The notes beneath the pieces are model-generated. The model did no database searches. It saw only the letters and a list, made by a program, of their open reading frames with translations, and was not told where the DNA came from. A stretch of 37,975 nucleotides of DNA, from positions 1 to 37,975 of the forward strand of contig JALFKC010000039.1 of NCBI GenBank assembly GCA_022775765.1. Direction: 5' to 3'. Below are positions 9,298 through 18,109 of the stretch, one piece after another; positions within the stretch are counted from its first letter, which is position 1; each line of letters begins with the position of its first letter. The DNA comes from Campylobacter sp. Its GTDB lineage: Bacteria > Campylobacterota > Campylobacteria > Campylobacterales > Campylobacteraceae. Position numbers and translations under genes: made by a program.

Positions 9298-10671
9298 CTA
9301 AACCAAAAATAGCCACAGCAAAAATATAGAAAATATACCAGCCAAAGCGATAACAAATGTCATCAGTGTTTGAGTTTTATAACCTTTAGTTGCGTCCATT
9401 CCGCTAAAATTTGTCACAACCCAAAAATAGCTATCATTTGCGTGTGAAACACACATCGCACCACAACCTATTGCCATCACACAAAGCGAAGCAGCAAAAG
9501 GTGTGGTAAGGGATAACGCACTCATTAATGAGACAGGATCGCTATAAGCACCCATTATAGAAGCAGTTGTCACAATAGCAACAGTTGATGAGCCTTGAGC
9601 TGTTTTTAGGATGGCTGCGATAATAAAAGGGAAAAATATTCCCATATTTTTGACCACTTCAGCGTTTTGTTTGATAAACTCTACAAAGCCAGCCTCAGTT
9701 ATAACCTTGCCTAACACACCACCAGCTGCGGTGATAAAGATAATAGGACCTACAATTTTGAGGCTCTCTTCGGTTATAGCACTAAACTCACTCATCTTAT
9801 TTGCAACTTTTAGTTGATATACGCCAAAAAGCACGCCTATGCTAAGAGCAATAATAGGTGCTCCCAAAAACATCAAAATTTCGCCCAAAAACCCATCAAG
9901 CTTTAAAAACGTTGCAGTTGATCCAAGTGCCATAAAGCATATTGGTGCTAGGATAGGAAGTATCGCCACAGCACCATTTGGAAGCTCTCCAAACTCCATC
10001 TTCAACTCTTCATAAGTTTTAACAAGCTCATCTTTGTCTTCGTCTAAAAAAACATTTTTATCTATAAATTTAGAAAAAATATAAAGCACAATTAGGATAG
10101 GAATGCTAACTAAAACCCCAACTCCTATAACAAGTATAAGGTGATCTGCCATTCCAAGAGCACCAGCTGCTGCAATTGGTCCTGGGGTTGGTGGAATAAG
10201 CACATGTGATATATAAAGCCCACCGCTTAATGCAACCGCCATACCGATAGGATTAGCCGATAGTATCTTTTTGGATAGAGCTTTTCTGATAGGATTAAGC
10301 ACTACATATCCGCTATCGCAAAACACAGGAATTCCAACTATCCAGCCCATTATCATCATTGCTAGATTTGGATATTTGCTACCCACAGCATTAATTACCA
10401 TATCAGCTAGCTTTAGGGCCGCACCAGTTCTTTCAAGTATTGTGCCGATAAATGTTCCAAAAATTATGACTATTCCGATACTTGAAAATATCCCACTAAA
10501 GCCACTTCCTATAATGCTTGGAATCTTAGGAAGTGGAATTTCAACTACTATCGCAAGAAGCAAACTCACGCTCATTAGCGATAAAAATGCGTGAATTTTA
10601 AGTTTGGCTATCATAAAAATTATAAGCCCTATTGCAACACAAAGTGCAATTAACAAAAATCCTCCACTCAT
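9298..10671 (-). CDS. GntP-family permease, probably for glycerate or a sugar acid
   Basis: The 457-residue protein is hydrophobic throughout, with about 12-14 membrane helices. It shows GntP-family blocks: FGTFIGTILERTGAA, GIPVFCDSGYVVL, HVLIPPTPGPIAAAG near the middle, and KTAQGSSTVAIVTTASI with AMCVSHANDSYFWV towards the end. GntP permeases bring in gluconate and related acids by proton symport across the inner membrane. Because the next gene, 7 bases downstream, encodes a glycerate kinase, glycerate is the likeliest substrate; this is inference from context. It starts 10 bases after the pldA stop. Length is normal. Confidence 0.9.
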   Translation of the reverse strand: MSGGFLLIALCVAIGLIIFMIAKLKIHAFLSLMSVSLLLAIVVEIPLPKIPSIIGSGFSGIFSSIGIVIIFGTFIGTILERTGAALKLADMVINAVGSKYPNLAMMIMGWIVGIPVFCDSGYVVLNPIRKALSKKILSANPIGMAVALSGGLYISHVLIPPTPGPIAAAGALGMADHLILVIGVGVLVSIPILIVLYIFSKFIDKNVFLDEDKDELVKTYEELKMEFGELPNGAVAILPILAPICFMALGSTATFLKLDGFLGEILMFLGAPIIALSIGVLFGVYQLKVANKMSEFSAITEESLKIVGPIIFITAAGGVLGKVITEAGFVEFIKQNAEVVKNMGIFFPFIIAAILKTAQGSSTVAIVTTASIMGAYSDPVSLMSALSLTTPFAASLCVMAIGCGAMCVSHANDSYFWVVTNFSGMDATKGYKTQTLMTFVIALAGIFSIFLLWLFLV

Positions 10672-10681
10672 CTTAAACCCC

Positions 10682-11713
10682 TTATTTAGTTATGGCTACA
10701 CCGATTGAGATTTTATCAACACTTTTGTCATAGTCTGCTAAACTCTCGCCATAGCCTGTAAAATACTGTGCGTAGATATTAAAGCCATTATATATTGGAT
10801 ACATCCACACAAACTCAAATGCTCCGTGATTATCATCAAAATTAAAGTTATTTCTTAAAAGTGCACTAAATTCGTGCTTGTATAGTTTGTATTTGAGTTT
10901 TAGATCCCCATAACCCATATAATTTCTTATATTCTCATTGTATTTATCAAGCCCAAAAGAGTGCCAAATTCTAGGATTTATCTCAAAGTTACCAAACTTA
11001 AAGTTTAGCCCAGCATAGACTTTGTTCCAAGACCTTGATTCTATGCCATCTTCACCATTTGATTCGTGCAAAAATCCAAGCGTAACCTTATCCATATAGC
11101 CATAATCCGTAGGCACATCCACAAAAATTTCAGGTCTATAGTTTGTCTCTCTAAATGGCGAAGAATCCTCAGTAACTTGCCACCAAGAAGTTTGAGTGTA
11201 ACCAAAATAATACATCTCATCAAACCCTAGCAAATCTTCAATTATAGGCTTTTTAAAGCTAATTTGGAATTTAGTTTCGTTGCTTTTGCGGTCACTTTTA
11301 TCATTTATATCATAAGAGTAGGCAAAATACATCGGTTCATAAAACCTAAGTCCCAAAAAATTATCATTGGTTTCTTCTTCGGTTTTTTGGCTTGTGCTAT
11401 AAACTCTATTTTCGACAGGCGGTGGGGTTTTATCGACTATATTATCTGAAGAGCTAAAGTCAAGCTTGGTTATTGTTACGGCGTCATTTTGATAAATTTG
11501 CTCTACGCTAATGTTTTGGGAAAGCACAGTCTTTAGCTCACTATCGCTAAGTGCTATATCAAGCGAAGTTTTTGCGGCCAACTTATAATATATCATAGCT
11601 TTTGCAAGATCGCCATTTTTCTCAAACTCTTCGCCTTTTTGGAAAAGCTCTAAACTCTCATCCGCCATTAAAATGACGCCAAGACCTATAATTAGACATA
11701 TAAATTTTTTCAT
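10682..11713 (-). CDS. pldA: Outer membrane phospholipase A
   Basis: OMPLA hydrolyses phospholipids in the outer membrane. The 343-residue product begins with a signal peptide ending near residue 17. A helical, repeat-like stretch of about 100 residues follows, then a beta-barrel domain from about 120 ending in a C-terminal membrane strand. The catalytic residues are visible: His216 and Ser218 in GFLHESNG and Asn230, with the same spacing as His142, Ser144 and Asn156 of the E. coli enzyme. Its ATG overlaps the mobA stop by 4 bases. The mobA-pldA order is also what I recall from Campylobacter jejuni. In that genus PldA contributes to haemolysis. Confidence 0.93.
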   Translation of the reverse strand: MKKFICLIIGLGVILMADESLELFQKGEEFEKNGDLAKAMIYYKLAAKTSLDIALSDSELKTVLSQNISVEQIYQNDAVTITKLDFSSSDNIVDKTPPPVENRVYSTSQKTEEETNDNFLGLRFYEPMYFAYSYDINDKSDRKSNETKFQISFKKPIIEDLLGFDEMYYFGYTQTSWWQVTEDSSPFRETNYRPEIFVDVPTDYGYMDKVTLGFLHESNGEDGIESRSWNKVYAGLNFKFGNFEINPRIWHSFGLDKYNENIRNYMGYGDLKLKYKLYKHEFSALLRNNFNFDDNHGAFEFVWMYPIYNGFNIYAQYFTGYGESLADYDKSVDKISIGVAITK

Positions 11714-12288
11714 TTTCTCTCTTTATAAATTTGCAAAGCTTTTTCGTAATCGCTTATATAATTAAGGTTTATAAACTGCTCTTTATCCTTAAATTCCACA
11801 CTTTGAAACTCAACCATCTCAAAAAGATTTAAAATTTTATGCTGATTTTTTTCAATCAACTCATCCGCCGCCCAAAGTACGCTAGTATCGTAAAATCCGC
11901 ACAGACTATGCACTCTATTTTCATCCCTTGCTACGCAAATTTGGGCTTTATCACTAGAATTAAAAAGAGTTTTAATACACTCACTGCTTACAAAAGGCAT
12001 ATCAGCAGGAATTATAAAAATTTTGTTATCTTTGGAAGTTGTTTTAAAATTTAAAAGTATAGATTTTAAAGCAACCATAGGTGAAAAGTCATCTCCGCTA
12101 TCTTTGATAAGTGGCATTGGTGGGGAAAATTTATCCACCTTAGCACTCACAAAAACATCGCTAAAAATATCGCTCATCCTATCAAAAACAAAGTGCGTAA
12201 GCGTGGGAAATTCGCCAAATTTAAGCATTGTTTTGTCTCGCCCCATTCGGCTACTTTTGCCACCTGCTAATATCACGCAATTTCTCAA
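11710..12288 (-). CDS. mobA: Molybdenum cofactor guanylyltransferase
   Basis: MobA joins GMP to molybdopterin to make the bis-MGD cofactor used by formate dehydrogenase, nitrate reductase and similar enzymes. The 192-residue protein starts with the nucleotidyltransferase signature ILAGGKSSRMGRDK. It has a metal-binding segment FIIPADMPFVSSECI in the middle and RVHSLCGFYD further on. Length is normal. It lies 12 bases after the leuC stop and overlaps pldA by 4 bases, so it sits inside the leuC operon although the functions are unrelated. Confidence 0.92.
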   Translation of the reverse strand: MRNCVILAGGKSSRMGRDKTMLKFGEFPTLTHFVFDRMSDIFSDVFVSAKVDKFSPPMPLIKDSGDDFSPMVALKSILLNFKTTSKDNKIFIIPADMPFVSSECIKTLFNSSDKAQICVARDENRVHSLCGFYDTSVLWAADELIEKNQHKILNLFEMVEFQSVEFKDKEQFINLNYISDYEKALQIYKERK

Positions 12289-12300
12289 ATTTATCCTTTA

Positions 12301-13566
12301 TTAAATTTCTCTAGGATCTACAATTTTGCCGGCTACTGCACTCGCAGCTGCAACGGCTGAGTTTGCTAGATAAACTTCGCTATTTCTATCGCCCATCCTG
12401 CCTACAAAGTTTCTATTTGTAGTAGATATACACTTTTCGCCACTTCCTAAAATCCCCATATATCCACCAAGACACGCCCCACAAGTTGGATTGCTAAACA
12501 CAGCTCCAGCTTTTATAAATATATCTACAAGCCCCTCTTTTTGTGCTTGTAGTGCGATTTTTTGAGTGGCGGGAGTTATAATAAGCCTTGTTTTTTTAGC
12601 TACTTTTTTGCCTTTTAAAATCCTAGCAGCAATTCTAAGGTCGCTTAAACGTCCATTAGTGCAACTTCCTATAAATGCTTGATCAATTGCGATATCATCT
12701 TTGACGGCACTACTTATACTTTTACCATTGCTTGGCAAAAATGGATAAGCCACAACCGGCTCAAGCTTATCAAGATCAATTTCTAAAACCCTTTCGTAAT
12801 TTGCACCATCATCGCTATGATAATACTTAGGCTCTCTTTGTAAGTTTTTGTCTTTTAAAAACTCTTTGGTAATCTCATCGACTGCAATTATGCCGTTTTT
12901 GGCCCCAGCTTCTATTGCCATATTACACAAGCTAAATCTGCTATCCATATCAAGGTATTTTATCCCCTCACCACAAAACTCTAACGCTTTATATCTAGCA
13001 CCATCCACGCCTAAAATTCTAATCACCTCAAGTATGAGATCCTTGCCATATACGCACTCTTTAGGCTTTCCTTTAAAGACTACCTTGATAGTTTCAGGGA
13101 TTTTAAACCAGTTGCCACCTGTTATCATCGCATAAGCTAAATCCGTGCTTCCCATACCAGTTGAAAACGCTCCAAGAGCCCCGTGCGTACAGGTGTGAGA
13201 ATCAGCCCCTATAATAACATCGCCTGGTCCAACTAGGCCTTTTTCAGGCAAAAGTGCGTGTTCTATCCCCATATCTTTTTCGTCAAAAAAATATTTAAGG
13301 TCGTGTTCGTAAGCAAAATCTCTTGAAATCTTAGCTTGATTAGCACTAGCTATATCTTTTGCTGGGATGTAGTGATCCATAACAATTGCAAAGCCATCTG
13401 GATTGGCTAGCTTTTTGGCCCCTGAGGCTCTAAACTGCTTAATTGAAATCGGAGTAGTGATATCGTTACCTATAACCATATCGATTTTGGTTTGGATAAT
13501 CTGCCCTGCATAAACTTCTTTGCCAACATGAGCTGAGAAAATTTTCTCTGTAATAGTTTGTTTCAT
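12301..13566 (-). CDS. leuC: 3-isopropylmalate dehydratase large subunit (aconitase family)
   Basis: The 421-residue protein belongs to the LeuC/HacA branch of the aconitase family. It isomerises 2- to 3-isopropylmalate in leucine synthesis using a 4Fe-4S cluster. The active-site block GADSHTCTHGALGAFSTGMG is present, and cluster cysteines are seen in GSCTNGRLSDL and NPTCGACLGGYMG. Its length of about 420 fits the short, archaeal-type LeuC rather than the 470-residue enterobacterial form. A relative such as homoaconitase large subunit cannot be excluded. No leuD follows: the next gene is mobA, so the small subunit must lie elsewhere. It heads a five-gene minus-strand operon and is divergent from the NFACT gene, with a 78-base shared upstream region. 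Confidence 0.9.
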   Translation of the reverse strand: MKQTITEKIFSAHVGKEVYAGQIIQTKIDMVIGNDITTPISIKQFRASGAKKLANPDGFAIVMDHYIPAKDIASANQAKISRDFAYEHDLKYFFDEKDMGIEHALLPEKGLVGPGDVIIGADSHTCTHGALGAFSTGMGSTDLAYAMITGGNWFKIPETIKVVFKGKPKECVYGKDLILEVIRILGVDGARYKALEFCGEGIKYLDMDSRFSLCNMAIEAGAKNGIIAVDEITKEFLKDKNLQREPKYYHSDDGANYERVLEIDLDKLEPVVAYPFLPSNGKSISSAVKDDIAIDQAFIGSCTNGRLSDLRIAARILKGKKVAKKTRLIITPATQKIALQAQKEGLVDIFIKAGAVFSNPTCGACLGGYMGILGSGEKCISTTNRNFVGRMGDRNSEVYLANSAVAAASAVAGKIVDPREI

Positions 13567-13644
13567 AGCTTTCCTTGTAAATTTTTGCTAGATTTTAGCA
13601 AAATATGGTAGAATTTTCACTTAAGTTAATTATAAAGTGAAGCT

Positions 13645-14958
13645 ATGAAATATGGTAATCTAATACAAATCTGCGACTATTTACAAAAATTCAAAAAGTT
13701 AAATTCTATCTCTAGGGTTGGCGATAGGCTGTTTTTGGTGAAATTTGGCAAGAGTGAGCTTTTTTTTGATATGGATAAAAGCACTTCAAATATTCATACA
13801 AATTCTAATTTTAAAAAGAGTAAATTTTATGAAGCCCCATTTGATATTGCACTTGAAAAACGCTTCAAAAACTCAGAAATTTTAGAGATCAAAGTCCCTA
13901 AAAACAACAGAGTTTTAGCTATCACCACTAGCAGGCAAAACTCATACAAAACTCTAAAAAGTGTGATTTATTTTGAATTTACAGGGCGATTTACAAATGT
14001 GATAATAACTGATGAAAATGGCGTTATAATTGAGGCCCTAAGACACTACGAAAATGAAAAAAGAGTTATAAAAACTGGCAAAAAACTTGCCCTATTAGAT
14101 CCGATCAAGATAAAAGAGAAAAATGTCTTAAAAATTACAAATTTTGATGAGTTTTTCTCTAAAACTTTTGATGAGCTAAACTCGCGTGAAATAAGCTTAA
14201 TTAAAGCCACAAAAATAGCAAATATCGACAAAAAGATAAATTCACTAAAAGAGAGTTTAAACTCTCTTCCAAAAGAGAGTGAGCTCTTAAAAGAAGCTAG
14301 GATTTTAAACCAAAACGCACAATTAATCACTGCAAATTTATATAGATTAAATGATTACGATAAAGAGTTTGAGTTAGCAAATTTCAGTGGCGAGATAGTT
14401 AAGTTTAAACTCGATGAAAGCCCCAAAAAAAGTGCTTTGAGCTTTTTTAATGAGAGCAAAAAACTCAAGCAAAAGGCTGAGGGTTTAAATATAGAAAGAG
14501 AGAATTTACTCTCAAAACTAAACTACAATCTAGGGCTAAAAGAGCTAGTTTTAAACTCTTTTAGCAAAGAAGAGATAGAGATTTTGCTTCCTAAAAAATC
14601 AGTCAAAAAAGATACTCAAAATTATGGCGATAACACCCAAAATTTCTACATCGGCAAGTTTAAAATCTCAGTTGGCAAAAACGAAAATGGCAATATCTCA
14701 CTGCTTCAAAACGCCAAAAAAAATGACTTTTGGTTCCATCTAAAAGATCGCCCATCAGCCCATGTCATCGTAAAAACTGGCAAAGAAAAGCTAAGCGATG
14801 AGATTATAGAGTTTGCAGCTAAGCTTTGCGTGAATATGAGCGTAAAAGAGGCTGGAAAATACGAAGTTAATTACACTAAAAAAGAGAATGTTAAGGTGGT
14901 AAGTGGGGCTTTTGTAAACTATACAAACTACAAAACAATTAGTGTCTTAAAGCCATAA
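13645..14958 (+). CDS. rqcH: NFACT-family protein (RqcH-like)
   Basis: The 437-residue protein has an NFACT-N domain (to about 170), a Lys/Glu-rich coiled-coil region (about 175-300) and an NFACT-R domain with the signature DFWFHLKDRPSAHVIV near 365-380. Bacterial RqcH proteins bind stalled 50S subunits with peptidyl-tRNA and add C-terminal alanine tails; older annotations call them fibronectin-binding proteins. The coiled coil is short compared with B. subtilis. Where that protein has the Asp-Arg pair needed for tRNA contact, my alignment by eye gives Asn-Arg (NNRVLAI). A weak AGTGAAG ribosome binding site precedes the ATG. It is the first gene of a long plus-strand group and is divergent from leuC. 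Confidence 0.85.
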   Translation: MKYGNLIQICDYLQKFKKLNSISRVGDRLFLVKFGKSELFFDMDKSTSNIHTNSNFKKSKFYEAPFDIALEKRFKNSEILEIKVPKNNRVLAITTSRQNSYKTLKSVIYFEFTGRFTNVIITDENGVIIEALRHYENEKRVIKTGKKLALLDPIKIKEKNVLKITNFDEFFSKTFDELNSREISLIKATKIANIDKKINSLKESLNSLPKESELLKEARILNQNAQLITANLYRLNDYDKEFELANFSGEIVKFKLDESPKKSALSFFNESKKLKQKAEGLNIERENLLSKLNYNLGLKELVLNSFSKEEIEILLPKKSVKKDTQNYGDNTQNFYIGKFKISVGKNENGNISLLQNAKKNDFWFHLKDRPSAHVIVKTGKEKLSDEIIEFAAKLCVNMSVKEAGKYEVNYTKKENVKVVSGAFVNYTNYKTISVLKP

Positions 14959-14996
14959 TAAGCAAATTTGAAGTAAAATTCACAAAAAGGAAATTT

Positions 14997-15749
14997 ATGA
15001 AAACAAGAATAATCACCGCTTTAGTTTTGATTGCAATTTTTGCAGTTTTGATGTGGCTAGATATTTTTTGGCTAAACTACGCACTATTTGGCGTGGTTTT
15101 TGTGGCTGGAACTTATGAGAGCCTTAAACTTTACGGCCTTGAAGACAAAGAAGAGCTTTTAGCTGTGGGCGTGGCCCTGTATTTGGGAGCGTATTTTTGT
15201 TCTGGCGAAAATGGCGTGGGGATGATGAAATACCTGCTTTTTATTATCACTATGATAGCTGGATATTTAGCTTACATAAAAGCAGAAAATTTAAGCGTTT
15301 TGAAGCCATTTTTATACCCTTGCGTTCCGCTAATTTTAATGCTTTGGGTCTATAAGGATTTAAGCAATATCCATCTGATTTGGCTAATTGTCATTGTTGC
15401 AAGTTGCGATAGTGGGGCGTATTTTATCGGCAAAGCAATCGGCAAAAACAAATTCAGCCCAACTTCACCTAATAAAACCTTAGAGGGTGTATTTGGTGGG
15501 CTTGCGTGCGGCGTGATAATAGGTGGTTTGTTTGGGCTATTTTTTACAAATTTTACCTTTAAATTTAGCATAATGTTAAGCGTGATAGTTGGAATATTTG
15601 GTGTGTTTGGGGATCTTTTTGAGAGTTACCTTAAAAGAGAGGCTGGGGTCAAAGACTCAGGCAATATTTTGCCAGGTCACGGCGGAATACTAGATAGACT
15701 TGATGGGTATATGTTTGGTGCGGTTGCGATGTTTGTGGTGTTTGCATGA
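14997..15749 (+). CDS. cdsA: Phosphatidate cytidylyltransferase
   Basis: CdsA is an integral membrane enzyme that makes CDP-diacylglycerol from phosphatidate and CTP, the branch point for all phospholipids. The 250-residue chain has about seven or eight membrane helices and the family signature near the C-terminus: SYLKREAGVKDSGNILPGHG followed by GILDRLDG, with the Lys-Arg, Lys-Asp and PGHGG residues intact. DSGAYFIGKAIGK and SPNKTLEG are also as expected. AAGGAAA precedes the ATG. Its stop overlaps the start of dxr. Length is normal for the campylobacters. Confidence 0.94.
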   Translation: MKTRIITALVLIAIFAVLMWLDIFWLNYALFGVVFVAGTYESLKLYGLEDKEELLAVGVALYLGAYFCSGENGVGMMKYLLFIITMIAGYLAYIKAENLSVLKPFLYPCVPLILMLWVYKDLSNIHLIWLIVIVASCDSGAYFIGKAIGKNKFSPTSPNKTLEGVFGGLACGVIIGGLFGLFFTNFTFKFSIMLSVIVGIFGVFGDLFESYLKREAGVKDSGNILPGHGGILDRLDGYMFGAVAMFVVFA

Positions 15750-16828
15750 TAGTTTTAGGCTCAACTGGAAGTATCGGGGTTAATTCGCTTGATATTGCAA
15801 GGCGGTTTGGTATAGAGATAGAAGCACTTAGTTGCAACAAAAATTATAAACTTCTAAACGAGCAAATAACTGAGTTTAAGCCAAAGTTTGTCTGTATTGT
15901 TGATGAGAGTTTAAAATCTTTTGTAGAGCATAAATTTGTCTATAGCGGCGAAGATGGTATCTTAAAAATGCTTGAAAACTCTCAAAGCAAAACCGTAGTA
16001 AATGCCCTTGTTGGCTTTGCTGGGCTAGTTCCTAGTATAAAAACTCAAGCTCTAAATAAAACCCTATGTCTAGCAAACAAAGAGAGCCTTGTAGTAGGTG
16101 GCAAATTCCTTAAAACTAGCGAAATAAGGCCGATTGATAGTGAGCATTTTGGGCTTAAATTTTTGCTAAAAGATAGCGTTCCTATCCACAAACTCATCAT
16201 CACAGCAAGCGGTGGCGCGTTTAGAGACACCCCAATTAGTGAGCTTAGCAAAGTAACGCCAAATCAGGCCCTAAAGCACCCCAACTGGAAAATGGGTGCC
16301 AAAATCACTATCGATAGTGCTTCAATGGCAAATAAGCTTTTTGAGATTATTGAGACTTACTGGCTTTATGGTTGCAAAAATATTGACGCTTTGATTGAAA
16401 GAAGTTCAGCCATTCACGCCTTAATTGAGTTTGCAGACGGCTCAACTACAGCCCATATTTCAGCTACTGATATGCGTTTAGCTATCGCCCACGCGGTGGT
16501 TAAAAATCTCAAAACCAATATAACCCCACACGCAAATTTAACCACCCTAAGTGCTATCAAATTTGAGCCGATTTCATCTCAAAAATACCCAGTTTTCGCA
16601 CTAAAAGATGAGCTTATAGCAAATCCAAATATAGGCGTGATAATAAATGCAGCAAATGAGGTCTTTGTTGAGAAATTTTTAAATAATGAGTGTAAATTTA
16701 CTGATATTAAAGCTATAATTTATAAAAGTTTGGATAAATTTATCGGTTTGCAAAAATTTTCGCCATCTTCAGTTGAAGAGATTTGCGAGATAGACAGACA
16801 AGTTAGAATTTATGCAAAAGGTTTATAA
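15746..16828 (+). CDS. dxr: 1-deoxy-D-xylulose 5-phosphate reductoisomerase
   Basis: Dxr performs the NADPH-dependent rearrangement of DXP to MEP, the committed step of the MEP isoprenoid pathway, in the cytoplasm. The 360-residue protein begins with the nucleotide-binding loop VLGSTGSIG and carries ANKESLVVGG, PIDSEHFGLKF and NWKMGAKITIDSASMANK, which hold the metal and substrate ligands. It is about 30 residues shorter than the E. coli enzyme, mainly through loss in the N-terminal domain. The ATG overlaps the cdsA stop (ATGA) and the stop abuts the uraA ATG. Confidence 0.94.
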   Translation: MIVLGSTGSIGVNSLDIARRFGIEIEALSCNKNYKLLNEQITEFKPKFVCIVDESLKSFVEHKFVYSGEDGILKMLENSQSKTVVNALVGFAGLVPSIKTQALNKTLCLANKESLVVGGKFLKTSEIRPIDSEHFGLKFLLKDSVPIHKLIITASGGAFRDTPISELSKVTPNQALKHPNWKMGAKITIDSASMANKLFEIIETYWLYGCKNIDALIERSSAIHALIEFADGSTTAHISATDMRLAIAHAVVKNLKTNITPHANLTTLSAIKFEPISSQKYPVFALKDELIANPNIGVIINAANEVFVEKFLNNECKFTDIKAIIYKSLDKFIGLQKFSPSSVEEICEIDRQVRIYAKGL

Positions 16829-18109
16829 ATGGAAAAGCTGTCCAACTCAAACGACGATATCTCGGTGTATAGCGGATATCATTTTAGACTCAAAGATAGC
16901 GTTTTAGGCGCTCAATTTCTGTTTGTTGCATTTGGTGCACTCGTGCTAATGCCAATCCTTACAGGTATCGATACAAATGTCGCACTTTTTACCGCTGGAA
17001 TCGGCACACTGATTTTTCAGCTCTGCACTAGAAAAAAAGTTGTCCCTATATTTTTGGCAAGCTCGTTTGCCTTTATTGCCCCCATAAACTACAGCGTTCA
17101 GCAGTGGGGAATGGCTGCTACGATGGGTGGGATAGTTTTTGCAGGGCTATTTTATGTCGTGCTTAGTTTTTTGGTTAGATTTAAGGGGGAAGCGTTTATT
17201 CACAAGCTTTTGCCAGCTATCGTGGTTGGACCTGTGATAATGACAATAGGGCTAATTTTAAGCCCAAGTGCAGTAAATATGGCTCTAGGCAAAGGGGCCC
17301 AGTATTCACCAAACACTAGCCTAATTATCGCTATGATAACCTTAGTAGCTACCATCCTAGCCATAATGTTTGGGCGTGGGATTTTTAGGCTCATACCGAT
17401 ATTTTTTGGGCTTGGGGTTGGATATATAGTCTCGCTTTGTTTTGGGATAGTGGATTTTACCCCCATCAAAGAGGCTTCGTGGTTTGCTATTCCATCATTT
17501 AGCACGCCTAAATTTGAGCTAAATGCTATTCTTTATATGCTTCCAGTTGCCATTGCACCCACAATAGAGCATATCGGAAACATTATCGCTATTGGCAATG
17601 TTACCAAACAGGACTTTCTAAAAAGCCCTGGGCTTAAAAACACGCTTCTAGGCGATGGGCTTGCTACGAGTGCTGCAGCACTATTTGGTGGCCCACCAAA
17701 TACGACTTACTCTGAAGTTACGGGTGCAGTTAGGATTACTAGGGCATTTAACCCAGGCATAATGACTTGGACTGCGATAGTTGCGATACTTTTAGCCTTT
17801 GTTGGCAAGCTTGGGGCGTTTATAGCTACAATTCCATCGTGCGTAATAGGTGGAATAATGCTTCTACTTTTTGGTATAATCGCTTCAGTTGGGCTTGAAA
17901 CTCTAATCAAAAACCAAACCGATATGAGCGATCCACGCAATATCATCATCATCTCTTTAATACTTGTGTTCGCACTTGGTGGAATGGTGTTTGATTTTGG
18001 CTTTGCAAGCTTTAGCGGTATTGGGCTTGGTGCGTTAGTTGGGGTGATACTTAATCTTTCTTTGCCACAAATGAGAAATTTAAAGGATGGTTTTGATACT
18101 AGGGATTGA
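16829..18109 (+). CDS. uraA: Uracil-xanthine permease (UraA-like)
   Basis: This 426-residue inner membrane protein of the nucleobase-ascorbate transporter family has about 14 hydrophobic helices. Family features include FLASSFAFIAP in TM3, the acidic residue in ATIEHIG... region (VAIAPTIEHIGNI) that contacts the base, and PPNTTYSEVTGAVRIT in TM10. These point to UraA-type uracil/proton symport; xanthine cannot be strictly excluded. The ATG follows the dxr stop without a gap, and its last 23 bases overlap tsaD. It is probably expressed as part of the same transcript despite having no link to isoprenoid synthesis. Confidence 0.9.
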   Translation: MEKLSNSNDDISVYSGYHFRLKDSVLGAQFLFVAFGALVLMPILTGIDTNVALFTAGIGTLIFQLCTRKKVVPIFLASSFAFIAPINYSVQQWGMAATMGGIVFAGLFYVVLSFLVRFKGEAFIHKLLPAIVVGPVIMTIGLILSPSAVNMALGKGAQYSPNTSLIIAMITLVATILAIMFGRGIFRLIPIFFGLGVGYIVSLCFGIVDFTPIKEASWFAIPSFSTPKFELNAILYMLPVAIAPTIEHIGNIIAIGNVTKQDFLKSPGLKNTLLGDGLATSAAALFGGPPNTTYSEVTGAVRITRAFNPGIMTWTAIVAILLAFVGKLGAFIATIPSCVIGGIMLLLFGIIASVGLETLIKNQTDMSDPRNIIIISLILVFALGGMVFDFGFASFSGIGLGALVGVILNLSLPQMRNLKDGFDTRD

